Assembly: GCA_029246085.1 (NCBI GenBank) | Contig: JAQWOB010000024.1 | Location: 1-40,880, forward strand | Length of the DNA: 40,880 nt | DNA from: Gammaproteobacteria bacterium | GTDB lineage: Bacteria; Pseudomonadota; Gammaproteobacteria; GCA-002705445; GCA-002716945 | Reading direction: 5' to 3' | In this document: in pieces, positions 22,339 to 30,452 of the stretch | Numbering within the stretch: the stretch's first letter is position 1 | Layout of the letters: every line of letters begins with the position of its first letter | The notes under the pieces: model-generated | Told to the model about the DNA's origin: nothing | The model's database searches: none | What the model saw: the letters and a program-made list of their open reading frames with translations, nothing else | Program-made: the position numbers and the translations under genes

Positions 22339-22791
22339 CTATCTAAGTTTTGCTTTTATAAAATCACTGTGTTTAATATATAATAAATCTGATATTTTTC
22401 TAATAGTATAATCTTCGTATTTATCTATTCTTCCATCAGAATATGCTATATCCCATAGCATTTTAATTACATTTTTTTTCTCAGAATATGTATATTCTTT
22501 ATTAAGGGTTGCTGTTAATTCATGAAGAGAGACAATTTCATTATTTTTTTTATCAGCCATCTGCATTAACATATCAATTTGATCATGATTCAAGGAAAAT
22601 TGTTTTTCAAGGAGATCTACTATTTTTTCTTTTTCTGAGTCATCATAGTCATCATCAGATTTTGAAACTTCAATCAATAAAACACATATACATAAAACCA
22701 TTTCATCCTTAAAGGACTCAAGACTATTTGGTTCAATATTTGTTTTTTTATTTGAAGTAATATCTTTAAAAAAATCTGAAATGGATTTCAT
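22339..22791 (-). CDS. TerB-like / tellurite-resistance-type small helical protein
   Basis: The 150-aa protein is acidic and helical and fits the TerB-like fold: an N-terminal LCICVLLIEVSKSDDDYDD segment, and a second copy-like segment, MLWDIAYSDGRIDKYEDY, where a hydrophobic helix is followed by an acidic, potentially metal-binding loop. Such proteins are common single genes in proteobacteria and their role is unknown. Tellurite resistance should not be inferred from the family name. It lies 6 bases after hspQ and converges with metW without any spacer. Confidence 0.7.
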   Translation of the reverse strand: MKSISDFFKDITSNKKTNIEPNSLESFKDEMVLCICVLLIEVSKSDDDYDDSEKEKIVDLLEKQFSLNHDQIDMLMQMADKKNNEIVSLHELTATLNKEYTYSEKKNVIKMLWDIAYSDGRIDKYEDYTIRKISDLLYIKHSDFIKAKLR

Positions 22792-22797
22792 AAAATA

Positions 22798-23127
22798 TTA
22801 GTTGAAATTCTGTTTAAGAGAATATGAGCCGCTATTATCATATTCATTAAAAAAGACTTCTACAAATGGATGATCTATTGGGTCAGTATTTTCATCACTT
22901 AAAAGATTACCCTCAGCAACATATGTCTCATTTCCTTGACCATGCACCAGAACATGATACCAGGGTTTATTTTTAGCAGGTTTTGATTTTGCTACATTTT
23001 CATACCATTCATCTGTGCCTTGGAAGTACGGGTCAGCATCAACAATAACCCCTCTATATCTAAATTTTGAGTGAGAAACTATTTGACCTAATCTAAATTC
23101 TGCTTTTTGCTTTAACGGAGTATCCAT
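22798..23127 (-). CDS. hspQ: HspQ family protein (hemimethylated-DNA-binding-like domain)
   Basis: The 109-aa protein matches HspQ/YccV: FRLGQIVSHSKFRYRGVIVD, DPYFQGTDEWY, KPWYHVLVHG and TYVAEGNL are all in order. In E. coli HspQ is a heat-shock protein that acts as a specificity factor for the Lon protease; an earlier study linked it to hemimethylated oriC DNA and DnaA levels. It is the next-to-last gene of a minus-strand group, with 53 bases to the TPR gene upstream and 6 to the TerB-like gene downstream. Confidence 0.9.
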   Translation of the reverse strand: MDTPLKQKAEFRLGQIVSHSKFRYRGVIVDADPYFQGTDEWYENVAKSKPAKNKPWYHVLVHGQGNETYVAEGNLLSDENTDPIDHPFVEVFFNEYDNSGSYSLKQNFN

Positions 23128-23180
23128 AACTATATTATATGTCCGATAGAGTTATATTTAAAGTATTCAATGTAAATATA

Positions 23181-24740
23181 TTAATCATATAAAAAAGTGA
23201 TATTAATACGCCTATTTTCATAGGATTTTTTAAAGCTAAAATCATCAGTCGCATGAAATAATTGTGAATTAAATATTACAGCTCTATTTTCTTTATAAGG
23301 AATAACCCTGCTAGTGATATTGTTATCATTGAGCATCTTTAGAATTTTTGGAGAATTGTCTAGATTATTATAGGAATCAAAGCTTGATTCTTTTGGAGGC
23401 AATTTATTCCATATTTTTAACCCACCCTTACTCTTATCCATATTTGCTGCTTCCGGTGTAATCCAAAAATTAACATTTACTGAAGCTTGGTCAGCATGAA
23501 TATTAGTTCCTTCTTTTTTGCTATCATATTTAAATATCCAGGCCTGTGTAAGCCTTAACTCTTTAAAAATATTTTTATAAGTTAAACGGAGATCTTCACT
23601 TAGCTTAAGTATAAATTGGTTTGAAAGTCCTTTTGATAAAAATGCTGCAACATAACCGCTCTGATATGGATACTTAAAGATATTGGCATTTCTACAAAAA
23701 TTCTGAATCTCTTTTAAAGCATTATCACTTAAAAAATTATCAATCACCAATATTTCAGGCTTACCATTTAGATATATTGATTCTAATGAAGGTATATTAT
23801 TTTTTTCATTTAAAAGATTATCCGAATAATGCTTAGGTGCTTTATTATATAATACTTTAAAAATATCTTGTTTTGTTTTACTCGTGATATCTTTTAGTTC
23901 CAAAGAACCTTCTTGTACTTTTTTATATAATTTTTCTAATGAATCATAATATTCTTTTGTAAATTTAGGATTTCTAATTCCATCTGTATCATTATCAATA
24001 TATGTTAATTGCTCAAACTCATGTTGTATAAGAGTGGATAATGACTTTATATCAGATAGATATTTATTAGTATTATTATATAAATAAGTATCATTAGTAT
24101 AATTTAACTTGAATACCTTTTTAAATAATTTATCGGCTTCGTTAATATCACCTAACCATAAATAACTCATGCCTAACATTAAATATGACTCGACATAATT
24201 TGAATCTTTCTCTATAGCTTGCAGAAACCAATGTTTGGATTTCTCTAAATGTTCAATATTTCTATCATTTTGAAACATATACTGATATACCTCTCCTATT
24301 CTTTGTGGAGCTTCAGCAAATGAAGCATTAACATTAGAGGCAATTTCAAGGTATTCTAAGGCATCTGAATATCTTAAACTATCTATATACAAATTAGCGC
24401 AATTAAAAAATGCCTTATAATTCTTATTATCTATAGATATGGCTTTATTAAAATATTTTTCTGATTCAGTATTATTTTTTAAGTTCTTATAAGCTATTGC
24501 TAGGTTATTATTTACTTCATAATTATTAGGATTTACGTTAATTGCTTTTAAAAAATAAGGGATTGCCTGATCATGTTTAAGTTCTTGAGAAAGAATACAA
24601 CCATGAAGATGATTAGCTTGAAAATTATTATCATCATTTTCTATTACCATTAAATAAATGGCATCAGCTTCTTTAAACTTTCTTTGGTGATGAAGAGCCA
24701 GGGCTCTATTCAGTAGTTCATGTGTAGTTATTTGATTCAT
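23181..24740 (-). CDS. TPR protein with C-terminal 2-oxoglutarate/Fe(II) oxygenase domain
   Basis: The N-terminal part (about 1-230) is a run of tetratricopeptide repeats, seen in segments such as LLNRALALHHQRKFKEADAI and YFNKAISIDNKNYKAFFNCA. A linker follows, then a cupin-type dioxygenase domain from about 340 to 519. The iron ligands are likely His415 and Asp417 (NIHADQ) and His496 (LFHATDD), with Arg510 or Arg511 for 2-oxoglutarate. The substrate is unknown; a protein or sugar hydroxylation role is only a guess. An open frame runs further upstream, but that part reads through tRNA-Phe, so the ATG at 24740 is chosen; TPR similarity begins right after it. The ATG is 8 bases after the tRNA end, leaving no room for a separate promoter or normal ribosome site. 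Confidence 0.85.
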   Translation of the reverse strand: MNQITTHELLNRALALHHQRKFKEADAIYLMVIENDDNNFQANHLHGCILSQELKHDQAIPYFLKAINVNPNNYEVNNNLAIAYKNLKNNTESEKYFNKAISIDNKNYKAFFNCANLYIDSLRYSDALEYLEIASNVNASFAEAPQRIGEVYQYMFQNDRNIEHLEKSKHWFLQAIEKDSNYVESYLMLGMSYLWLGDINEADKLFKKVFKLNYTNDTYLYNNTNKYLSDIKSLSTLIQHEFEQLTYIDNDTDGIRNPKFTKEYYDSLEKLYKKVQEGSLELKDITSKTKQDIFKVLYNKAPKHYSDNLLNEKNNIPSLESIYLNGKPEILVIDNFLSDNALKEIQNFCRNANIFKYPYQSGYVAAFLSKGLSNQFILKLSEDLRLTYKNIFKELRLTQAWIFKYDSKKEGTNIHADQASVNVNFWITPEAANMDKSKGGLKIWNKLPPKESSFDSYNNLDNSPKILKMLNDNNITSRVIPYKENRAVIFNSQLFHATDDFSFKKSYENRRINITFLYD

Positions 24741-24748
24741 ATATTTTA

Positions 24749-24821
<73 letters not shown>

Positions 24822-24828
24822 TTCAATA

Positions 24829-25098
24829 TTATTTTTTTTCTGGGACAAACCCCTCAGGTGCATCAGAACCATCACCAAAGAGAAACTTTTCCATCTCTTC
24901 CTCAAGAAATTTTCTAGACTTTGGGTCTACTGGTGTTAATCTCATTTCATTAATTAACATTGTTTGGTGAGCCATCCACATCTGCCAAGCTTCAGCGCAG
25001 ATATTTTCCATTATTTTAATACCAATATCACCTGGATATGGCTGATAATCTAATGCCTCAGACTCTTTCTTTAATTTCAAACAACTAATTATAGCCAT
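24829..25098 (-). CDS. yggX: YggX family Fe(2+)-trafficking / oxidative damage protection protein
   Basis: YggX is a small protein linked to iron handling and protection of Fe-S clusters. The 89-aa sequence begins MAIISCLKLKKESEALDYQP, matching the family start with its conserved Cys6, and contains PYPGDIGIKIMENICAEAW and the helical HQTMLINEMRL segment. A longer in-frame reading exists upstream but overlaps mutY more and lacks family similarity, so the ATG at 25098 is chosen. It overlaps the end of mutY by 14 bases; mutY encodes an Fe-S protein, and the mutY-yggX pairing is common. Confidence 0.93.
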   Translation of the reverse strand: MAIISCLKLKKESEALDYQPYPGDIGIKIMENICAEAWQMWMAHQTMLINEMRLTPVDPKSRKFLEEEMEKFLFGDGSDAPEGFVPEKK

Positions 25099-26155
25099 AT
25101 ATACTCTTATATTGGTTAAATATTTTATCTTGATATTTGGGTATCCCAAAATCAATGTCTGATAGATTATACCAATTATCATCAGATAGGCTAACCTTTT
25201 TATGGTATTTGATATTACATAATATTGTATTGAAAGTAAATTTGATATGAGACAGCTTGTGTGTAAACTTCCAAATGTTAGATTCTACACACTCTTCTAT
25301 CTTATGAGATTCAGTCCAGCTCATTAAATCTGACTTATTATGGAAAACTGGAGAGGAATATAACCCTCTCCATAAATTATCATAAGATATTTTCTCCAGA
25401 TAAAACTGTCCCTCATTATTTACTATTACTAGTGACCATATATTTTTCTCTATAACTTTAATCTTCTTAGTCTTTTTAGGGATATTCAGAGGTGTATATG
25501 GATATGAATTACATTGTTGATTAACGGGACACTCATCACATAATGGTTTAGATTTCTTACATATTAACGAACCAATATCCATGTATGCCTGAATAAAATC
25601 TGAAGGCCTAGTGTCTGATAATAAATACTGAGATAGTTCCCACAAATTATTTAGCTGAGAATGATGCATTTCTACAGATAAAAATCTTGATAAAAATCGT
25701 TTTACATTCCCATCTAAAATTGAGTAACGACCATTGCCGCTAAAAGTAATAATAGCAGATGCAGTTGTCCTGCCAATTCCAGGCAAGCTTAATACATCGT
25801 TATAATTTTTTGGAAATTCTTGATTAAATTCTTGTTGAATTCTGATCGATGCTTTATATATATTTTCTGCCCTTCTATAAAATCCTAAACCACTCCATAT
25901 TTTCATAATATCATCAAGGCTTGCTTTAAATAAGGACTCAATATTTGGATATTTATCCATAAACATTTTATAATAAGGAATTACTGACTGCACTTGTGTT
26001 TGCTGAAGCATAACCTCAGATATCCAAATCTTATATATATCTTTTCCTTTCCAGGGGAGACTATCTCTTCCCTTGACATCATACCAATCTAAAATATTTT
26101 TTCTAATTAAAGCTCTTTTTCTAGAAGGGTAGCTTAATTTTATCTCTAAGCTCAT
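25085..26155 (-). CDS. mutY: A/G-specific adenine DNA glycosylase
   Basis: MutY removes adenine mispaired with 8-oxoguanine. Glu47 in ISEVMLQQTQV is the catalytic acid and Asp148 in ILDGNVKR the second catalytic aspartate. The helix-hairpin-helix is SLPGIGRTTASAI at 123-135. The 4Fe-4S ligands are Cys199, Cys206, Cys209 and Cys215, with the expected C-x6-C-x2-C-x5-C spacing. The C-terminal part resembles the 8-oxoguanine recognition domain. At 356 aa the length is normal. Its start overlaps the upstream AsmA-like gene by 35 bases; no later start would keep the conserved N-terminal helix. Confidence 0.95.
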   Translation of the reverse strand: MSLEIKLSYPSRKRALIRKNILDWYDVKGRDSLPWKGKDIYKIWISEVMLQQTQVQSVIPYYKMFMDKYPNIESLFKASLDDIMKIWSGLGFYRRAENIYKASIRIQQEFNQEFPKNYNDVLSLPGIGRTTASAIITFSGNGRYSILDGNVKRFLSRFLSVEMHHSQLNNLWELSQYLLSDTRPSDFIQAYMDIGSLICKKSKPLCDECPVNQQCNSYPYTPLNIPKKTKKIKVIEKNIWSLVIVNNEGQFYLEKISYDNLWRGLYSSPVFHNKSDLMSWTESHKIEECVESNIWKFTHKLSHIKFTFNTILCNIKYHKKVSLSDDNWYNLSDIDFGIPKYQDKIFNQYKSIYGYN

Positions 26156-26933
26156 TTATTACTTTATCTTGTATTTCATCTATTATTTTTTCTCTGATTG
26201 GCTCAACTTTTTTTATAATTATATGATTTAAATTAACAGATACCGAAAGGTTATCTAATTCTCCAGAAATTATTATGGGCAACTCTTCGTCAATTAATTC
26301 TATAGGATAATTATTTTGATACAAACTCATTACATCTTTATATGCTTTCATTTTTCCAATAAAACTAAATTCAGATTCCTTGGTGATTAAGTCTATCGAC
26401 CCATTTCCTCTAGCTTCCATCATTTCAGTTTCCATATAAATGTCGCTTATCTTCATCTTGTTATTAATCATAGTAAATTTCGCAGATATATTTTTAACAT
26501 TAGTTATATTTTTATTAGAGCCAGAAAATAATGAAAATTTCAATAATGAATATGTTTTTATCAAAACATCGTCGGCGTTAACTCCATGATACTTAAATTC
26601 ATATGCTTTTATATCACCCCTATCAATGACCTTGTTCATCAGCTGTTCTAGGGATAAAGAAAGATTGATTGATGAAACTTCTATCATCATATCTTTTGAA
26701 TCTGATGACATTTTAAAAATTTTTATGCCTGGCATCAACACCTGAAAGTCAGGGTAATATGATATTTCTATATCACCATCATATGTAAAATTATATTTTG
26801 TTTTCGATGAAATATAGTTAGTAATTTGGCTCTTATAATCATTAGGGTTAAATATAAAAAAAACATATATAATTACTAATGACAGCAATGTAACTGATAT
26901 ATATGATAAATTAAGCAATACTTTTTTCATCAT
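26121..26933 (-). CDS. Short AsmA-family membrane-anchored protein
   Basis: The protein starts with two methionines, lysine and one hydrophobic helix (about 8-28), then NPNDYKSQITNYISSKTKY and the stretch DGDIEISYYPDFQVLMPGI, the standard opening of AsmA-type proteins that sit in the inner membrane and face the periplasm. Family members take part in envelope lipid or protein assembly. At 270 aa it is much shorter than the usual 600 or more, and it lacks most of the C-terminal region. It ends in a charged helix (EPIREKIIDEIQDKVINELR). No frameshift is visible. It overlaps moaC by 4 bases and mutY by 35. Confidence 0.72.
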   Translation of the reverse strand: MMKKVLLNLSYISVTLLSLVIIYVFFIFNPNDYKSQITNYISSKTKYNFTYDGDIEISYYPDFQVLMPGIKIFKMSSDSKDMMIEVSSINLSLSLEQLMNKVIDRGDIKAYEFKYHGVNADDVLIKTYSLLKFSLFSGSNKNITNVKNISAKFTMINNKMKISDIYMETEMMEARGNGSIDLITKESEFSFIGKMKAYKDVMSLYQNNYPIELIDEELPIIISGELDNLSVSVNLNHIIIKKVEPIREKIIDEIQDKVINELRDKIKLPF

Positions 26934-27397
26934 ATAACCTTATATGACCCTGATTTTCCACCTTCTTTCAAAACTAATTTAACCTCGGATATTATCATTG
27001 ATTTATCTATGTACTTGCACATATCATAAATAGTTAGCAGGGATATTTGTGTGGCGCACAATGCTTCTATTTCTACGCCTGTTTTACCATCGCAGGTAAT
27101 CTCAGAAATGCACTCAACCCTATCCTCTTTAATTATAAAGCTTATATTTATACTTATAATGTTTAATTGATGAGTCAAAGGTATCAACATAGAAGTGTTT
27201 TTAGCAGCCTGTATACCAGCAATCTGAGCTACTGTTAATACATCTCCTTTTTTATTTACACCCTTGATCGACTCTAAAGCTGCTTCACTTAAACTAATAT
27301 AGCCTGATGCTATCGCCTTGCGATGAGTAATAGTTTTATCACTAATATCTACCATCTGAACATTACCATCACTGTCTATATGATTACTTTTCTTCAT
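26930..27397 (-). CDS. moaC: Cyclic pyranopterin monophosphate synthase
   Basis: MoaC completes the conversion of GTP to cyclic pyranopterin monophosphate in molybdenum cofactor synthesis. At 155 aa it has the usual length. Conserved residues are Arg26, Lys50 (KKGDV), Lys66, His76, Glu109 and Glu111 (GVEIEAL), Asp125 and Lys128 (YDMCKYIDK), and the C-terminal EGGKSGSYKV. The normally invariant IPLCHPL reads IPLTHQL, so two neighbours of the active-site histidine are changed. No other molybdenum cofactor gene is nearby. It appears to be the first gene of the minus-strand group. Confidence 0.93.
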   Translation of the reverse strand: MKKSNHIDSDGNVQMVDISDKTITHRKAIASGYISLSEAALESIKGVNKKGDVLTVAQIAGIQAAKNTSMLIPLTHQLNIISINISFIIKEDRVECISEITCDGKTGVEIEALCATQISLLTIYDMCKYIDKSMIISEVKLVLKEGGKSGSYKVI

Positions 27398-27420
27398 AGC
27401 TTTATTATTTAATTTTTTAT

Positions 27421-27441
27421 TATAATTTTACAGTATATAAT
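27421..27441. promoter_or_regulatory. Divergent moaC-rdgB promoter region (candidate)
   Basis: The 69-base gap between divergent moaC and rdgB must hold both promoters. On the plus strand it has TATAAT at 27421-27426 and again at 27436-27441. The first is part of ATTATAAT, which reads the same on both strands and could also serve moaC. No convincing -35 hexamer is seen for either direction. Confidence 0.35.
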
Positions 27442-27466
27442 GGAATGATAAACTTATAAAATCCAT

Positions 27467-28054
27467 ATGAAAATTATCCTAGCTTCAAAAAATCAAGATA
27501 AAATTAAAGAAATAAAGAAAATGCTAGATGGGACAGGCATTCTACTTAAGACCTGTAATGATATTGAAATACCAGAGGTAGAAGAAATTGGCTCTACTTT
27601 TGTTGAAAATGCAATACTGAAAGCTAGAAGCGCCTCTATAATTACAGGTTTAGCGTCAATTGCAGATGATTCAGGTATTGAGATTGAATACTTAAACGGT
27701 AGGCCAGGAATAAAATCTGCTAGGTATTCAGGTGAAAATGCCACAAATGAAATGAATAACATAAAACTTCTGAGTGAATTAAAAAATGTTCCTTATGAAA
27801 AAAGGAAAGCATGTTATAGATGCGTTATGGTTTATATGAGATTCCCAGATGATCCATTTCCGATTATTACGTCTGGATCATGGAGTGGATATATAGCAGA
27901 AAAGCCTATAGGAGAAAATGGTTTTGGGTATGACCCCTTATTTTTCTTACCTAAATATAATAAGACTTCTGCTCAAATTACCTCAAAAGAAAAAAATAAA
28001 ATTAGTCACAGAGCAATAGCATTAAATGAATTACAAAGATATTTTGTTAAATAA
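27467..28054 (+). CDS. rdgB: XTP/dITP diphosphatase (RdgB/HAM1)
   Basis: The enzyme hydrolyses non-canonical purine triphosphates such as dITP and XTP, keeping them out of nucleic acids. The N-terminal ILASKNQDKIKEIKKML, the central IADDSGIEIEYLNGRPG with the catalytic and Mg-binding aspartates, and GENGFGYDPLFFLP with SHRAIAL near the end are all family hallmarks. Length is 195 aa, as expected. It heads the plus-strand group that follows the moaC divergence. Confidence 0.95.
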   Translation: MKIILASKNQDKIKEIKKMLDGTGILLKTCNDIEIPEVEEIGSTFVENAILKARSASIITGLASIADDSGIEIEYLNGRPGIKSARYSGENATNEMNNIKLLSELKNVPYEKRKACYRCVMVYMRFPDDPFPIITSGSWSGYIAEKPIGENGFGYDPLFFLPKYNKTSAQITSKEKNKISHRAIALNELQRYFVK

Positions 28055-28076
28055 GATAATTAGAGTGAATATATTG

Positions 28077-29549
28077 ATGAAATATTCTTCGTTAATAATA
28101 TTACTTATAATTAGTAGTTGTGCAACTAATCCTGTTTCAGGGATTCCAGATTTTGTTACTATAACTGAGCAACAAGAAATCTCTATTGGCGCTTCATACC
28201 ATAAGCAGATTTTAAAAGAAAATAATATAATCAAAAATAAAGAACTAAATGATTATTTTCAAAAGCTAGGAGAATCAATTGCAAAAAAAAGTCATCGACC
28301 TGATTTAAAATGGAAGTTTACTCTCATTGATGATCCAACCTTTAATGCATTTGCTACTCCAGGTGGTTATGTATATATGTATAGAGGCATGTTGAATTAC
28401 TTTAATTCAGAAGCCGAATTTGCTGGAGTGGTTGGTCATGAAATTGGTCATATAACAGCACGGCATGGGGTTAGAGGAATGAGCACAGCGCAAATTACAA
28501 GCCTATTATTGTCGATAATTCAGGCTAATGTGCCAGGTGGTCAACTAACAGGTAATGCATTTAATTTATTAAACGTAGCTATAAATCGCGGATATGGAAG
28601 AAAATATGAACTTGAAGCTGACCAACTGGGTGAAGATTACTTAGAGAAATCAGATTATGATCCAGTAGCAATGACAGCTTTTTTAAAAACACTAAAAAAT
28701 TCAGATGAGCTTGAAAAGAAAATTGCTAAGGAAGAGGGTCGGGAGCCTAATATTGGATACCATGGTGTTTTTTCCACGCATCCAGACCATGATAAAAGAA
28801 TAAATGCTTTAGGTAAATTAAAAACTCAGGAATCAAAAAATAAAAATAATAAAGAAAAATTTTTAAAGCTCTTGGATGGTTCAGTATATGGCTCTAGTCC
28901 CGAAGAGGGTTATGTTAAAAACTCTATTTTTTATCATCCAGTATTAGCTATTAAATTTAATATTAATGATGATTGGATTTTTAAAAATGAACCTGATCAA
29001 TTAATCCTTACAAAAGATAAAGATACTATGACACTTAATATGGATGAATTACTCCTTGATGATCTAGAAAATGGTCTTACTCCAGAACAATATTTGAAAG
29101 AAGGCATAAAAAAGACATCATTTTTGACTACAAACAAATTATTGAACTCTGAAGACTTCTCCTTTAATAATCTTGTTGGCCATACAAACTTATATTATTC
29201 TGAAAGTATAGCTGGCTCTTCTTATTCAAGATTTACGGCTATATTTGATACCAATGATAGTAAAAATAAACCAAAAGTATGGATTATAAGAAGCAATCTA
29301 TCTGATTTAACCAATGATAATGCATCGCAAGATATGATCAAAACATTTTCTAAAATGACTGAGAGCGAAATAGAAAATTCTAAAGGATTAAGAGTCAAAG
29401 TAATTAGAGTAAGAGAAGGCACAACATATAAAGAGTTAGCAAAGTCATCACCACTCGGAAAATACTCAATAGATAAACTCAGACTATTGAATGGTCATTA
29501 CCCAGACGGTAATCTCAAAGTCGGAGATTTAATTAAAATTGTTCAATAA
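28077..29549 (+). CDS. M48 family metalloprotease lipoprotein with LysM-like C-terminus
   Basis: The protein opens with Met-Lys, a hydrophobic stretch and the lipobox IISSC, so it is probably lipid-anchored at the envelope. An in-frame ATG at 28026 inside rdgB would bury this signal, so 28077 is preferred. The zinc motif HEIGH is at 121-125, with the third ligand Glu in YELEADQLG near 180. FATPGGYVYMYRGML precedes it, as in BepA/YfgC-like and Loi-type proteases. The C-terminal 50 residues (VREGTTYKELAKSSPL onward to GDLIKIV) resemble a LysM-type module. It likely takes part in outer-membrane quality control; that role is inferred from relatives. Length 490 aa. Confidence 0.88.
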   Translation: MKYSSLIILLIISSCATNPVSGIPDFVTITEQQEISIGASYHKQILKENNIIKNKELNDYFQKLGESIAKKSHRPDLKWKFTLIDDPTFNAFATPGGYVYMYRGMLNYFNSEAEFAGVVGHEIGHITARHGVRGMSTAQITSLLLSIIQANVPGGQLTGNAFNLLNVAINRGYGRKYELEADQLGEDYLEKSDYDPVAMTAFLKTLKNSDELEKKIAKEEGREPNIGYHGVFSTHPDHDKRINALGKLKTQESKNKNNKEKFLKLLDGSVYGSSPEEGYVKNSIFYHPVLAIKFNINDDWIFKNEPDQLILTKDKDTMTLNMDELLLDDLENGLTPEQYLKEGIKKTSFLTTNKLLNSEDFSFNNLVGHTNLYYSESIAGSSYSRFTAIFDTNDSKNKPKVWIIRSNLSDLTNDNASQDMIKTFSKMTESEIENSKGLRVKVIRVREGTTYKELAKSSPLGKYSIDKLRLLNGHYPDGNLKVGDLIKIVQ

Positions 29550-30450
29550 AAAATTTCTTAATGATGTATTTTTAATAGACTCTACAGGGTTTGTTCTCAA
29601 GTACTGGTTTGTCGTCCCTCCAGTTAAAACGGAAAATTATGAATCAATAGCAGCATTCCTTGGATTTACAGGATTTGTTATTCGATTACTATATGAATAT
29701 CAGCCTAAATATATTTCTTTTGCATTTGATGAAAGCCTCGGTTCATGTTTTAGAAATAAAATGTACCCTGATTATAAGAAAACAAGAGAAAAAGCTCCAG
29801 ATGAATTAAAAATGCAGTTTAAATTATGTCGAGAATTTTTAACTTTAATGGGTTTAGATAATAATGCGAGCAAAACTCATGAGGCAGATGATATTCTTTA
29901 TACAATTGCAAAAAATACAAAAAGGTTAAAACTTAATAATATAGTTTTAACTAATGATAAAGATTTATATCAATTAATATACAAAAACGATGTTTGGTGG
30001 AATTATGGTGACAAAAGGTTCACATATGAAGAACTAGTAGAAAAATTAAATTTTAGCCCTCAAGATCTATCAGACTATCTTGGGCTTATGGGTGATTCTG
30101 CAGATAATATTCCTGGCGCACCTGGTTTAGGGGAAAAGACTGCATCAGCTTTAATGGGAGAATACAAAACTTTAGATAATATTATTAATAATTTACAAAC
30201 GATCCCCGTAAGGATAGGGAAAAAATATAATAGGTTCATTAAAATTATTGAAGAAAATAAAAAAATTATTTATCTTTCTAAAAAGTTAGCTACACTTGAC
30301 TATATAGATGATGTAAAGAAGGATTTCAAAGATTTAGAGAGAAGCATGATAGATGTAAAAAAAATTGATAGCTTTTTTAAAGAAACAGGTATGAGGGAAA
30401 ATCAAAGAAATTCATGGATAAAAGATATTCAAAAATTGGTGGTGACTTAA
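29539..30450 (+). CDS. Stand-alone 5'-3' exonuclease (PolA N-terminal/FEN-like)
   Basis: The 303-aa protein equals the 5' nuclease domain of DNA polymerase I without a polymerase. Metal-binding acids appear in FLIDSTG, FAFDESLG, THEADDILY, TNDKDLYQL and MGDSADNIPG. The helix-three-turn-helix DNA-binding motif is NIPGAPGLGEKTASALM. YPDYKKTRE matches the arch region. It probably removes RNA primers or flaps. The start is a TTG overlapping the end of the protease gene by 11 bases; no ATG lies in frame before the first conserved aspartate. Confidence 0.88.
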   Translation: MFNKKFLNDVFLIDSTGFVLKYWFVVPPVKTENYESIAAFLGFTGFVIRLLYEYQPKYISFAFDESLGSCFRNKMYPDYKKTREKAPDELKMQFKLCREFLTLMGLDNNASKTHEADDILYTIAKNTKRLKLNNIVLTNDKDLYQLIYKNDVWWNYGDKRFTYEELVEKLNFSPQDLSDYLGLMGDSADNIPGAPGLGEKTASALMGEYKTLDNIINNLQTIPVRIGKKYNRFIKIIEENKKIIYLSKKLATLDYIDDVKKDFKDLERSMIDVKKIDSFFKETGMRENQRNSWIKDIQKLVVT

Positions 30451-30452
30451 AA

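Noticed and set aside
22339-22791. Tellurite resistance determinant
   Set aside because: The gene is a lone TerB-like protein; no other ter genes are present and the family name does not show function.
25099-25182. Longer yggX reading frame
   Set aside because: The extra residues lie in another frame of mutY and lack similarity; family members begin at the MAIISCLKL equivalent.
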